Of a stretch of 64,000 bases of DNA, positions 35,733 through 44,785 are shown one piece after another. Position numbers and translations under genes: made by a program. The notes under the pieces were generated by a model, which did no database searches, was not told where the DNA came from, and worked only from the letters and a program-made list of their open reading frames with translations. How positions within the stretch are numbered: the stretch's first letter is position 1; each line of letters opens with the position of its first letter. Where the stretch lies: assembly GCA_031254105.1 (NCBI GenBank), contig JAIRVB010000044.1:1-64000 (forward strand), in the 5' to 3' direction. Source of the stretch: Chitinispirillales bacterium (GTDB lineage: Bacteria; Fibrobacterota; Chitinivibrionia; Chitinivibrionales; Chitinispirillaceae).

Positions 35733-37979
35733 ATGAGTATCCGGTTAAAAATTCTGACCTCAATGATGTGCGTTACCGTGGCGTGCACTGTTCTTATCGG
35801 TTTTACCGCCATGCTTATGTTCAGCGGGTTTGTAACCGACAACAATAAACAACAGCTCAGGACTGCGCATTATTTAACTACTTATCTTTTTAATCAGAAA
35901 AAAGATAATGCAGAACGCAACGGCGCATTGGCGGCTCTGGATCCGGATCTTATCAGCGGCATACTTGACTATAAAAATGGAAAAGGCCGTGAACACATGA
36001 TCAAAGCGGCCAATTTCGTAACGAAAACTACCGGGGCGGAGTTTATGACTCTGTCGGATGAAACAGGAACTGTTCTGATACGTACGCATGAGCCTGAGAA
36101 ACACGGCGACAAGGTGACAAACCAGATAAACGTACAAAAAGCGATGGATGGCAGGCAGTACACGACAATCGAAACCGGCACAGTTGTAAAACTGTCGATA
36201 CGCAGCGGAGTACCGGTTTTTGGTCCGGACGGCAAACAGATCGCTATAGTGAGTATTGGTTACCGGATTGATCAAAACAATTTCGTTGACTATATTAAAG
36301 AGATGAGCTATGCCGAAGTCACGATATTCTTAGGCGACACACGCATTGCGACAACAATAAAAAACAACAAAGGCGAACGCAACATCGGCACACAAGTTAC
36401 AGAAAATTTGAGCAAACAAGTATTAGCCGGACAAGATTTTATTGGCAAGGCGACTGTGGCAGGCAACAAAAATTTTTACGCGCACTATTCTCCTATCCGT
36501 GACGCCGAAAATACAATCATCGGAATGCTGTTCTCAGGAATTGATACATCCTCTAACAATAACCGCATTATGGGGATCATTGTAATTATGATTATTATTA
36601 CGATCGCACTGGGCGTTATCGTAGCAATCATAGCTAATATTATTTCAAACCGTATAGCCAATCCGATACATGAACTTGCGAAAATCGGAAAACGTATTGC
36701 TTTGGGCAATCTGGATATTAAGATAAACATGCCGGCGGATACCTCATCCAAAGATGAAACTGTAATGCTTGCCGGTGAGTTTATGGATTTAGTAAAAGTA
36801 AGCCAGGAACAGGCGGATCTCATAGAGAAGATAGCTAATGGCGACATATCTCACGATATCACACCAAAAAGCGATAAGGACAAACTGAGTCAGGCTATTC
36901 ACCACATGCTTGAGGCTACTAAAGAGCAGGTAGAAGTTATGGAACGGCTTGCTGATAATGATTTAACCGCCGCCATCTCCCCCCGGTGCGAAAAAGATTT
37001 GATGAACATAGCGATAAAAAAGATGCTTGCCAGCCTTAACCTTACAATGGAAGAGATAAACGAGTCCGCCGGTCACTTCAGAGAGGTATCCCACCAGATC
37101 TCAAGCGGTTCCCAAAGTCTTGCCGAAGGTTCGAACAGTCAGGCAAGCTCCCTTGAAGAAGTCTCATCAAGCCTTGAAGAAACATCTTCAATGACAAAAC
37201 AGAACGCCGGCAACTCCAATCAGGCAAAACATCTTGTCAATGAGGTCACTACCGATCTGAGCGAAGCGGATACCGCTATGAAACGGATGGCTCAGGCTAT
37301 TCAACAGATCAAACAGTCATCCGATAATACAGCCAAAATTATCAAAACTATTGATGAAATCGCGTTCCAGACAAACCTGTTAGCCCTCAACGCCGCTGTT
37401 GAGGCGGCCCGCGCCGGTGAAGCGGGTAAAGGTTTTGCCGTTGTCGCGGAAGAGGTGCGCAATCTTGCCATGCGTAGCGCCGAAGCGGCCAAAAACACCG
37501 CAATTCTTATTGATGAATCGGTAAAAAAATCTGATGACGGCGTAAAAATCACCGAGGAAGTCGCTAAAGCTCTTGCCCTCAGCATAGTTCACGCCGGTAA
37601 AGCAGGCGGTTTGATAGCTGAGATCGCCGCAGCGTCCAATGAGCAGGCTCAGGGTATCGAGCAGGTAAACCAGGCTGTAACGCAGGTAAATATGGTCACT
37701 CAGCAGAACGCCGCAAACTCAGAAGAATCCGCAAGCGCAGCCGAAGAGCTCAGCGCGCAGGCCTCAGAACTCGCTAATATGATAAGTAAATTCAAACTCG
37801 CTAACAAACAGGGCCGCCGCCTAACCCATCAGACTCAGATAATCCAAAAAAGAGGCGTGGGTAAACAAAAAGGTTTAGGATATTCAAGGGCGCCTTCATC
37901 CACAGTAACAACACAGGCAAAATCGGTAAAGCCGGATCAGATAATACCATTGGATGATGATGAACTGAGAGGGTTTTAA
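35733..37979 (+). CDS. Methyl-accepting chemotaxis protein with periplasmic Cache domain
   Basis: 748 residues. TM1 at ~10-32 ([20 protein letters not shown]); a periplasmic Cache-type sensor at ~35-275, with [21 protein letters not shown] and GIDTSSNNN at its end; TM2 at ~283-305; HAMP from ~306, followed by a second HAMP-like repeat ([18 protein letters not shown] and [17 protein letters not shown]). The signalling hairpin is intact ([20 protein letters not shown] then [19 protein letters not shown]). Senses an unknown small molecule and controls CheA. No NWETF-type tail; the end is acidic (DDDELRGF). Adjacent to the flagellar cluster. Confidence 0.93.
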   Translation: MSIRLKILTSMMCVTVACTVLIGFTAMLMFSGFVTDNNKQQLRTAHYLTTYLFNQKKDNAERNGALAALDPDLISGILDYKNGKGREHMIKAANFVTKTTGAEFMTLSDETGTVLIRTHEPEKHGDKVTNQINVQKAMDGRQYTTIETGTVVKLSIRSGVPVFGPDGKQIAIVSIGYRIDQNNFVDYIKEMSYAEVTIFLGDTRIATTIKNNKGERNIGTQVTENLSKQVLAGQDFIGKATVAGNKNFYAHYSPIRDAENTIIGMLFSGIDTSSNNNRIMGIIVIMIIITIALGVIVAIIANIISNRIANPIHELAKIGKRIALGNLDIKINMPADTSSKDETVMLAGEFMDLVKVSQEQADLIEKIANGDISHDITPKSDKDKLSQAIHHMLEATKEQVEVMERLADNDLTAAISPRCEKDLMNIAIKKMLASLNLTMEEINESAGHFREVSHQISSGSQSLAEGSNSQASSLEEVSSSLEETSSMTKQNAGNSNQAKHLVNEVTTDLSEADTAMKRMAQAIQQIKQSSDNTAKIIKTIDEIAFQTNLLALNAAVEAARAGEAGKGFAVVAEEVRNLAMRSAEAAKNTAILIDESVKKSDDGVKITEEVAKALALSIVHAGKAGGLIAEIAAASNEQAQGIEQVNQAVTQVNMVTQQNAANSEESASAAEELSAQASELANMISKFKLANKQGRRLTHQTQIIQKRGVGKQKGLGYSRAPSSTVTTQAKSVKPDQIIPLDDDELRGF

Positions 37980-38176
37980 AGGTAGTCTCTAAACCCTGAG
38001 GAAGCATAATTCTAATACTCCCCGGGTATTTAGCCCGGAGGTCATTACCCGGCAAGACTGTGCCAAAAGTATGAAAATCTTGCAAAAAAATGATACTTTG
38101 TCAATATTGGTTGTTTTGAGTTCCGACACAGTCTGCCAAACATCCCCCTGTCTAACTTGTAAAAAATCGTAATCTC

Positions 38177-38569
38177 AAAATTAAAACAATTGATGATATC
38201 GCGTTCCAGACCAACCTTCTCGCTCTTAACGCAGCCGTAGAAGCGGCCCGTGCCGGTGAAGCGGGGAAAGGATTTGCAGTTGCCGCCGAAGAGGTAAGAA
38301 ACCTTGCCATGCGCAGCGCAGAAGCGGCCAAGAACACAACAGAAATGATCGAAGATTCCGTGAGAAACGCTAACAGCGGCGTTAAAATCAACGAAGATGT
38401 CGCAGCCGCGCTCAACCATATTGTTGACCGCATCGGTAAAGCGGGCAGTCTTATTGAAGAGATAGCAGCCGCATCTAACGAACAGGCCCTTGGCATCGAA
38501 CAGCTAAACACAGCTGCCGCGCAGATGAACCAGGTCACTCAGCAAAACGCGGCGAATTCCAGAGATTAA
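38177..38569 (+). pseudogene. Chemoreceptor signalling-domain remnant
   Basis: The frame starts without a start codon at [20 protein letters not shown], runs through the whole tip hairpin ([20 protein letters not shown]) and ends [13 protein letters not shown] at a stop where intact receptors continue [10 protein letters not shown]. The sensor, TM, HAMP and adaptation segments are missing. It is homologous to the adjacent receptor but clearly diverged, so it is an older or different receptor reduced to ~130 codons. DNA upstream (38040-38165) holds an inverted repeat (gactgtgcc ... gacacagtc) that may mark a recombination or insertion joint. Confidence 0.8.
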
Positions 38570-38634
38570 AATTATTCAATAACACAATAAATTTCTATCA
38601 TATCTTAATTTTTTTATTTCTGCAGTCCGCGTTA

Positions 38635-39216
38635 TTACAGAAAACCATTTACCCGTTCCAGATAATCACGCGGGCCGGATCTGTAAAGATTATTGCCTTG
38701 AGTGTCAATAGCGACAATAAGCCGCATCGACTCAACTTCAAACTTGTAAACAGCCTCCGGCCCGAGATCTTCGTAACAGACTGTTTTTGAAGATTTTATA
38801 TACGAAGAGATAAGCGCCCCGGCTCCGCCAATGGCGGCAAAATAAACGCAGCCGCACTCTTTAATTGCTTCTATCACCTCAACGCTTCTGTCCCCTTTGC
38901 CGATCATTGCGCAAAGACCAGTCTTACGCAAAAGTTTTGGGGTGTAGCAATCCATGCGGGAGCTGGTTGTGGGGCCTGCGCTGCCAGCGGGACGGCCATT
39001 AACAGGAGGTGTTGGGCCTGTATAATACAGCGCTTGTCCCTCAAGACTTAAAGGGAGCGGCTCGCCGCGGTCAATAAGATCAATAAACCTTTTGTGAGCG
39101 GCGTCCCTTGCGGTAAGAATGGGCCCGCTCAACAAAACAATATCACCGGCCTGAAGCGAAGCTAACATTTCTTTAGTGAAAGGCGTTGATATTTTTATGA
39201 TTTTGCCTGCAGTCAT
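38635..39216 (-). CDS. Class I fumarate hydratase, beta (C-terminal) subunit
   Basis: 193 residues. Recognised by GDIVLLSGPILTARDAAHKR, ALYYTGPTPPVNGRPAGSAG and TTSSRMDCYTPKLLRKTGLC then AMIGKG, the swivelling domain of [4Fe-4S] hydrolyases (fumarase/L-tartrate dehydratase beta). With the alpha subunit it interconverts fumarate and malate, here in the reductive branch typical of succinate-forming anaerobes (inference). The start overlaps the end of the alpha gene by 4 bp, so translation is coupled. Confidence 0.9.
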   Translation of the reverse strand: MTAGKIIKISTPFTKEMLASLQAGDIVLLSGPILTARDAAHKRFIDLIDRGEPLPLSLEGQALYYTGPTPPVNGRPAGSAGPTTSSRMDCYTPKLLRKTGLCAMIGKGDRSVEVIEAIKECGCVYFAAIGGAGALISSYIKSSKTVCYEDLGPEAVYKFEVESMRLIVAIDTQGNNLYRSGPRDYLERVNGFL

Positions 39217-40058
39217 AATATAACCGACATCCTTCTCGCCGCATGACAGTTAAGAGATACCGCTACAGGCAATGAAGCGATGTGACAGGGTAAATACTCT
39301 ATAAAAACACCGAGCGCGGTGTGCATGCCGCCCAGCCCCTGCGGCCCAACGCCGCTTGCGTTTATCTCCTCAAAAAGCTCATGTTCAAGAGCTGCGTACC
39401 GCTGATCATTATGATATACCCCTGCCGGACGCAGCAAAGCTTTTTTTGCCAGAACACACGCGCCGTCAGCCGTCCCCCCTACTCCTACCCCTACAATTAC
39501 AGGGGGACAGGGATTTCCACCGGCGCTTACCACGCTCTCCTTTACAAATTTTTTTACCCCCGGCAGACCATCAGAAGGTTTCAACATTGCAAGACGGCTC
39601 ATATTTTCGCAGCCGCCGCCCTTGGGAAGCAGATCTATTTGAAGAGCGCCGCCATCAACAATATCAACGTGGATCATTGCCGGAGTATTATTTCCGGTAT
39701 TCTTCCTGTCAAAAAGAGGATCATTAACGATTGATCCGCGAAGATTACCTTTTGTATATCCTTTTGCTGTGCCCTCGTTTATTGCGTCACTAAGCGTTCC
39801 GTCCTCAATTTTTACATCATCGCCGATCTTAACAAAATACACAGCGTAACCGGTATCCTGACAAATAGGAATACGCTCTTTTTGAGCGATGAAAGCGTTT
39901 TCGAGTATCTGGTCAAGAATCTCCTGAGCGCGCGGGAACGGCTCATTTACGCGCGCTTTTTTGATAGATTCCCAAATGTCTTCAGGAAGATCGCAGGCGG
40001 CAGCAACGCACATATCGCTGACGGATTCTACTATTTGCGGGTATTGTATGGTTTTCAT
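39213..40058 (-). CDS. Class I fumarate hydratase, alpha (N-terminal) subunit
   Basis: 281 residues from the ATG at 40058 (MKTIQYPQIVESVSDMCVAA); a 13-residue upstream extension is possible but unlikely. Holds the iron-sulfur catalytic half: ERIPICQDTGYAVYFV with a cluster cysteine, GTAKGYTKGNLRGSIVNDPL, LPKGGGCENMSRLAMLKPSD with the second cysteine, PCPPVIVGVGVGGTADGACV, and NASGVGPQGLGGMHTALGVF. Oxygen-sensitive, as expected in an anaerobe. The two-subunit form matches archaeal and many anaerobe fumarases. Confidence 0.9.
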   Translation of the reverse strand: MKTIQYPQIVESVSDMCVAAACDLPEDIWESIKKARVNEPFPRAQEILDQILENAFIAQKERIPICQDTGYAVYFVKIGDDVKIEDGTLSDAINEGTAKGYTKGNLRGSIVNDPLFDRKNTGNNTPAMIHVDIVDGGALQIDLLPKGGGCENMSRLAMLKPSDGLPGVKKFVKESVVSAGGNPCPPVIVGVGVGGTADGACVLAKKALLRPAGVYHNDQRYAALEHELFEEINASGVGPQGLGGMHTALGVFIEYLPCHIASLPVAVSLNCHAARRMSVIL

Positions 40059-40097
40059 CTGTAAAAGACAGGGGTTTATGGACGCTAAATATAACAC

Positions 40098-40248
40098 TTG
40101 TAATACGATATTATAAAATGCGATACTTTTTTATAAAAAGCAAATATATTTCATGATTTGTTTAACACCGATACAGAATGAACCTTATCCGTTTAATGAT
40201 TAATGGCTCGTGGTTACACTCATGAATTTATTTATTTCATCCCATCCG
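40098..40248. other. Spacer between fumarase and the accessory operon
   Basis: AT-rich, no gene seen. Likely holds the fumarase promoter on the minus strand. Confidence 0.35.
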
Positions 40249-40404
40249 TCATAAGTTTACGGCAGGGACAGTAATCATGTCTTTTTCAAACCGCAAAATA
40301 TTGATTATTTCCTCAGGGAGATAATTATTAATCAACACTCCCATGTTTGTTTTTGGTACTGCGAAGATAGATGCTTTTATTGATTTTTTGTTTGAAATCA
40401 TCAT
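40249..40404 (-). CDS. Possible small ORF at the end of the AbiEii-like operon
   Basis: 51 codons (MMISNKKSIKASIFAVPKTN then MGVLINNYLPEEIINILRFE and an end ITVPAVNL), starting 25 bp after the nucleotidyltransferase stop, with an AAGG site 6 bp before the ATG. Composition is protein-like rather than random. No family recognised. It may be a genuine small operon member or the tail of a deleted gene. Confidence 0.35.
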   Translation of the reverse strand: MMISNKKSIKASIFAVPKTNMGVLINNYLPEEIINILRFEKDMITVPAVNL

Positions 40405-40429
40405 TGATGCCTTGGTATTATTCCTGTCA

Positions 40430-41677
40430 TTAGTCCATTACACTAAAATCATTATCATAATCCATATCAGGCTCCTGCCCCTTAACAAGATCGTTGTCCA
40501 CATCCCGCCCAAGCTCAACCACACGGTGAGCCGCTCTTGCAACATGTTCGCTCAACATACGACCCTTTATCAAATCTTGCAGCTCTTCAATGCTGCCATT
40601 TTTTATCTCTACAAATTTACCATCTTTTAGATGTTCAACAAGATGATAGCTATTTGCATCTTCATTAAATTTTATTACGTAATCTCCATTTTGCAAAGGC
40701 TTATCAAAATCATTGCCTTTCCTGTACTCTATGTGTTTGCCATCTGAAAAATCTTGCCGCGTCCATACTGTATTATTCTGAAAATCCCGGTAAGCACGAT
40801 CTACAATTTTAGGCAAAGCGGCCGGATCTAATTTACCATCCTTTACTTTTGAATCAATCCAATCCCCAACTGCAAGATTAACCCCAGATCCAATTCGTTC
40901 CTTGAATTGTTGTGATGCTACAGGCGGCTCTGACTGTTTATTTTCCGACATATCAAAAGTATAAGTCTTTTTACTCCAAGCATGATTTTTACAATCCCAG
41001 ATTTGATTAGAGTTACTTTTTTCAATAAATGGCCGGACAAAATTGTCTACATAAGAATAAATTTCTTCAAAAGGCGGTTTATATTCAAGTCCCTTGAAAA
41101 CGTTATATGCATGTTCAAGTTCCGATTTTCTTGTATGAAATGTCTCAAATGAACCTATGGGCTGATTCTTCTTTTTGCAAATATCAAATACTTCTGCTGT
41201 TTGTATTTCTAAACAATGGGAAAGTGTGTAAACATCTACAAAATCTTTTGGTCTTCTCAATATTCTGTCACCTGATAAAACAGACATTTTATCCGAAATT
41301 ATATCTTGTGGTAAAACACCTTTGAAACTTATATCCCCATAATGATAAACCCTGCTTCCGTCAACAGGTCTTATATCAATATCCAATGACATAATTTTTA
41401 CATCTTTATCATATACACGAATACCCGCCGCTTGAAGTCCATTTGGAAGGAATTCACGTTTTACTTTTGTATGTAAACCATCCTGAACTTCACGTAATGA
41501 ATTGTTTACCAATTCAACTAATTCGTCCATCGTTGGTAATGATTCACCAACCCAATTCATATCAATATCATGCGTTTTCCGTATGTTATCATAGCCATTC
41601 TCAGCCAATATTGCTTTTGTAACCAACGCGCCTTTGGCTATAATTGGCAAATCTGCACCAGACAGCTTGCCCAACAC
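40430..41677 (-). CDS. AbiEii-like nucleotidyltransferase with long C-terminal extension
   Basis: 415 residues if started at GTG 41677. The N-terminal ~190 residues match the AbiEii/DUF1814 toxin fold: IIAKGALVTKAILAENGYDN then KTHDIDMNW (the x-D-x-D metal site), IMSLDIDIRPV, and ILRRPKDFVDVYTL with the conserved K-D-x-x-D helix. The C-terminal ~200 residues, including a polar linker, are unassigned. AbiEii enzymes modify tRNA ends and abort phage infection. An in-frame TAA (41678-41680) separates this start from an upstream peptide MMDREWLMY (ATG 41707), where relatives have a continuous N-terminus, so the gene may be N-terminally interrupted or re-initiated. The upstream gene ends 2 bp before that ATG. 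Confidence 0.72.
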   Translation of the reverse strand: MLGKLSGADLPIIAKGALVTKAILAENGYDNIRKTHDIDMNWVGESLPTMDELVELVNNSLREVQDGLHTKVKREFLPNGLQAAGIRVYDKDVKIMSLDIDIRPVDGSRVYHYGDISFKGVLPQDIISDKMSVLSGDRILRRPKDFVDVYTLSHCLEIQTAEVFDICKKKNQPIGSFETFHTRKSELEHAYNVFKGLEYKPPFEEIYSYVDNFVRPFIEKSNSNQIWDCKNHAWSKKTYTFDMSENKQSEPPVASQQFKERIGSGVNLAVGDWIDSKVKDGKLDPAALPKIVDRAYRDFQNNTVWTRQDFSDGKHIEYRKGNDFDKPLQNGDYVIKFNEDANSYHLVEHLKDGKFVEIKNGSIEELQDLIKGRMLSEHVARAAHRVVELGRDVDNDLVKGQEPDMDYDNDFSVMD

Positions 41678-41709
41678 TTAATACATTAACCATTCTCTAT
41701 CCATCATAC

Positions 41710-42150
41710 TCAACCCATGTAATGATATTCAATCGCCCAATCCTTTATCGAATCGAAACGTTCCTGATTTTCAGGCTTAATTACAAGACCATCAAAATTC
41801 TTATCGTGATCAAAATAGTATTCATTTAATGCTTCAAGAAGAGGCTGTGGATCTATATCATTAAGACTTCCAAGCATGTCATTAACAGTTTGATTAAAAG
41901 AAGTGCATAATACATTGTCAAATTGTACGATTTCAATTTCATCAAAAGAATTTACAATACGATAGTTAATATTTTCGTATTCACCCTTTTGCTTTGCATA
42001 GACATCAATTTCTATTTCTCTAATATAACCACAAAAAAGATCTAAACATTCTAAAGCAGATGTATAGCATAGCACTTGCTCCTTACCACCTACAACGTCC
42101 TTGAACCATGCTCTGTTTGTTAAAAACTCATTACCAGACTTAGAAACCAT
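41710..42150 (-). CDS. Putative partner/antitoxin of the AbiEii-like protein
   Basis: 146 residues, acidic, cytoplasmic. It opens KSGNEFLTNRAWFKDVVGG and has VLCYTSALECLDLFCGYI, EYENINYRIVNSFDEIE and NDIDPQPLLEALNEYYFDH. I do not recognise a named domain; it is not the winged-helix AbiEi antitoxin. Position directly 5' of the nucleotidyltransferase, with only a 2-bp gap to that gene's apparent original ATG, argues for a coupled toxin-antitoxin-like pair. I recall similar proteins beside AbiEii-like genes in clostridia, but this is from memory. Confidence 0.55.
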   Translation of the reverse strand: MVSKSGNEFLTNRAWFKDVVGGKEQVLCYTSALECLDLFCGYIREIEIDVYAKQKGEYENINYRIVNSFDEIEIVQFDNVLCTSFNQTVNDMLGSLNDIDPQPLLEALNEYYFDHDKNFDGLVIKPENQERFDSIKDWAIEYHYMG

Positions 42151-42200
42151 ATAACCTCCTTTTCTGCAAAAGATTCAACACCTTTCAACTTGCAAAAAAA

Positions 42201-42710
42201 TTATTGACAAAGCAAGCTTCTCTCTTTGTCAATCCACATTATCAGAACATCCCTTTTTTTGTCTTTAAAAAAAGACTTCATCGGTTCTAATTTTTCAAAA
42301 AACTCAGCTTCTTGACCCTCTTCATATAACCAATCATAAACAGCACCAGTTAAATTATAAATGGCATCATACTCGGCAAGGCAATCATAAATCATATCAA
42401 TCACTGCGCGACAATAATTAGCAACATAAACTAAAGGCTTATCAACGATCAACCCCTTTTTAACTAATTGCTCTCTACCTTCCTTTACGCCATATTCACC
42501 ATATAAATGGTTACTACTTTTCATATTAATTCCCGCTACAGAAATTTCACGAGGATTGTCTATACCTAATCGCCAATGAAAAACGTCATGCCAATCAGCA
42601 ACATCTCCTTTTTCATTAGGCAAATTTAAGGCATAGATACCTGTTATATAATGATCCATATCGGTATCTGGTATTGCACATTGTGCCAATGGTACAACTT
42701 GTATACTCAT
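42201..42710 (-). CDS. Hypothetical third protein of the AbiEii-like cassette
   Basis: 169 residues from the ATG at 42710 (MSIQVVPLAQCAIPDTDMDH), chosen over an AT-rich upstream extension. Features: NLPNEKGDVADWHDVFHWRL, GINMKSSNHLYGEYGVKEGR, VYVANYCRAVIDMIYDCLAE, and a charged end DVLIMWIDKERSLLCQ. No known domain recognised. It is in line with the two downstream genes and probably in the same transcript. Possibly a sensor or second antitoxin; function unknown. Confidence 0.55.
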   Translation of the reverse strand: MSIQVVPLAQCAIPDTDMDHYITGIYALNLPNEKGDVADWHDVFHWRLGIDNPREISVAGINMKSSNHLYGEYGVKEGREQLVKKGLIVDKPLVYVANYCRAVIDMIYDCLAEYDAIYNLTGAVYDWLYEEGQEAEFFEKLEPMKSFFKDKKRDVLIMWIDKERSLLCQ

Positions 42711-42874
42711 GTGAAACCCCTCATTCGCGATAATTTTCCCAACAAATTTCACCCTTACCTATAAAATACGTCTTGCAATACAAGTTTGGGTAAATTTTAG
42801 CAATAAACCGTTCTATATACTATAGTATATTTTATGCCTATTATCAAGTAAACTATTAAAAAATGAAGTGGTTT

Positions 42875-43426
42875 TTATAAAATATCGTAACTATTATCCA
42901 AACCTTCTAAACACATCCAACAATAACTTGTATCGTAACAATTTTTCTTTCCACTCCACACACACTTTTCTTTTGCAACTCTGTAATATCCAAATCTGAT
43001 TCGTTTGGATTCGGGATATGCCTGAGCTATTACAAAACATCCTAACTTGGAATCGCTGTGACTTATTGTATTGTCTATCATTTCAGCGATATTTTCCATA
43101 ATATTGTTTCTTGCGCCAGGAAACAAATTCACCTGTTGTTCAATTACCTTTAATATTTTATCTATTTCGTTATCATTTACCCAGGTAAATTGTTTGAGCG
43201 TATAAGTTGATTCGGTGTCCATTTGTAACCCTGTCGCAATTCCAGCACAAAATGCAAATCCTGATTGTAATAAAAAGTCATAAACATCTTCACTGTCAGG
43301 ATTATTACTCTCAACATCGCATTTTCTTGTTTCCATCAAATTCCGGGCGCACAGATGAATTATATTTAAAGCAGACGGATAGAAAAACGTTGCATCTTTA
43401 AAGTCTAACAGAAAGACCTTTTTCAA
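42875..43426 (-). CDS. Putative GHKL-ATPase-like protein, probably incomplete
   Basis: 183 residues from a TTG start (43426), only 11 bp from the divergent acyltransferase gene. The segment NIMENIAEMIDNTISHS has the N-box pattern of GHKL ATPases (E-x-x-DN-x-x-x-HS), preceded by helices as in STAS/HATPase regulators. The expected D-x-G-x-G box after FVIAQAYPESKRIRFGYY is absent; the end is Cys/Trp-rich (CYDTSYCWMCLEG) and unlike the family. Either the C-terminus has been replaced after a frameshift, or the ATP site is lost. The missing normal start supports a damaged gene. Confidence 0.5.
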   Translation of the reverse strand: MKKVFLLDFKDATFFYPSALNIIHLCARNLMETRKCDVESNNPDSEDVYDFLLQSGFAFCAGIATGLQMDTESTYTLKQFTWVNDNEIDKILKVIEQQVNLFPGARNNIMENIAEMIDNTISHSDSKLGCFVIAQAYPESKRIRFGYYRVAKEKCVWSGKKNCYDTSYCWMCLEGLDNSYDIL

Positions 43427-43437
43427 GTAGATAAAAA

Positions 43438-44040
43438 ATGAAATTCACCTCCACCCTGATCTGGCTCATAGGATCCATTATCGGCATAACATGGCGCGTA
43501 AAGGTTATCGCGCCGCAATCAATTGAACCTTTTAACCCAAACTCACCACCGCGAATTTACTGCTTCTGGCACTCTACTCTTTTGATTCTCGCTTTTGTGT
43601 TCCGCCGCACAAACAAAACCGCCATCGTCTCTTCGAGCAAAGACGGCCGCATGGCTGCGGATGTTGCCAAAAAGTGGGGTCATTCAATAATTTTTGGTTC
43701 TTCAGCGCGAGGGGGTATGGCCGCTCTGCGCCAGAGCATTAAGACCATCTCTGAAGGACGTTCCATAGTCATAACGCCAGACGGCCCAAGAGGCCCAAGA
43801 GAGATCGTTAAACAGGGCGCGGCGCAAATCTCTTTAGTAAGTAAAACTCCTCTTGTGACAATAACGGTAGACGCTAAAGGCGCCTGGCGGCTTAAATCGT
43901 GGGACAAATTTCTAATCCCCTACCCTTTCACCAAAATCACAATAACTTTAAGCGAACCCATAGAACCGGCAGATTGCGCCGGGGATGAAAACAGTCAGGA
44001 TAAGCTGACTGAAAAAATTCAGAAGAGTTTTGCATTATGA
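43438..44040 (+). CDS. DUF374-type lysophospholipid acyltransferase family protein
   Basis: 200 residues. Typical segments: PPRIYCFWHSTLLILAFVFR (with the H of the acyltransferase site), IVSSSKDGRMAADVAKKWGH, FGSSARGGMAALRQ and ITPDGPRGPREIVKQGAAQI. An N-terminal hydrophobic helix (LIWLIGSIIGITW) anchors it to the inner membrane. DUF374 proteins are related to LpxL/PlsC acyltransferases and are thought to modify lipid A or phospholipids in Gram-negative bacteria. Overlaps the next gene by 4 bp (ATGA). Confidence 0.88.
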   Translation: MKFTSTLIWLIGSIIGITWRVKVIAPQSIEPFNPNSPPRIYCFWHSTLLILAFVFRRTNKTAIVSSSKDGRMAADVAKKWGHSIIFGSSARGGMAALRQSIKTISEGRSIVITPDGPRGPREIVKQGAAQISLVSKTPLVTITVDAKGAWRLKSWDKFLIPYPFTKITITLSEPIEPADCAGDENSQDKLTEKIQKSFAL

Positions 44041-44771
44041 AGAAAGCGGCTAGCGGTCAGTGGTTATTGGATATATGGCCGGATGACACGTATATCCTTA
44101 TTCCATCTTATAAATCTGTTGATCCGTTAAAACGTTTCATCAACACGCTTTTAGAGAGCATACCCAAAGATCACATCTTTGTAGTAGATGACGCATCCGG
44201 CGACGGTACCTATGAGATGTGTGAGGATATAGGTATTGAATGTCTGCGCCATAAAAAAAACAGAGGTAAAGGAGCGGCGCTTAAAACCGGCTTTTCTCAC
44301 CTCCTGAAAACTAAAAATACGCGGTGGATTCTCACAATGGACGCCGACGGCCAGCATGCGCCTTCAGATATAAATCTCTTTTTAAAAGAAGCGCGTCTCT
44401 ACCCGTCAACGGGTATCTGCATAGGAGCGCGGTTAATGCGTCTTGGGATAATGCCTGCCGCGCGAATCTGCTCAAACAGACTTACATCTGCGATTATGAC
44501 ATTATTAGCCGGAAAACCGATAAAAGACAGCCAGTGCGGCTACCGTATGTACAGTGCGGGTTTGATCAATTCCATAAGTATTGAGTATGACCGTTTTGAG
44601 ATGGAATCTGAAGTAATACTTAAAGCCGCGGCAAAAAATTTTCCTGTCCGTTTTGTGCCTGTGCAGACATTATATTTGAAAGGGCCGAGCCATATCTCAC
44701 ACCTTTTGGACACGCTGCGCTGGGTGAGGGCGGTTGTGCGGATCTGGTACGCGATTCACTTTAAAACGTAA
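44037..44771 (+). CDS. Family 2 glycosyltransferase (polyprenyl-phosphate sugar synthase-like)
   Basis: 244 residues. GT-A fold: ILIPSYKSVDPLKRFINTLL, VVDDASGDGTYE, NRGKGAALKTGFSHLLK, and the metal-binding ILTMDADGQH, followed by KDSQCGYRMYSAGLI and FEMESEVILKAA as in DPM1/DPG synthase-type enzymes. Likely transfers a sugar to undecaprenyl or related phosphate for envelope glycans. No membrane-spanning C-terminal domain. Coupled with the acyltransferase, so the pair may act on one envelope lipid. Confidence 0.88.
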   Translation: MKKAASGQWLLDIWPDDTYILIPSYKSVDPLKRFINTLLESIPKDHIFVVDDASGDGTYEMCEDIGIECLRHKKNRGKGAALKTGFSHLLKTKNTRWILTMDADGQHAPSDINLFLKEARLYPSTGICIGARLMRLGIMPAARICSNRLTSAIMTLLAGKPIKDSQCGYRMYSAGLINSISIEYDRFEMESEVILKAAAKNFPVRFVPVQTLYLKGPSHISHLLDTLRWVRAVVRIWYAIHFKT

Positions 44772-44785
44772 AGCTTATCATTAAG

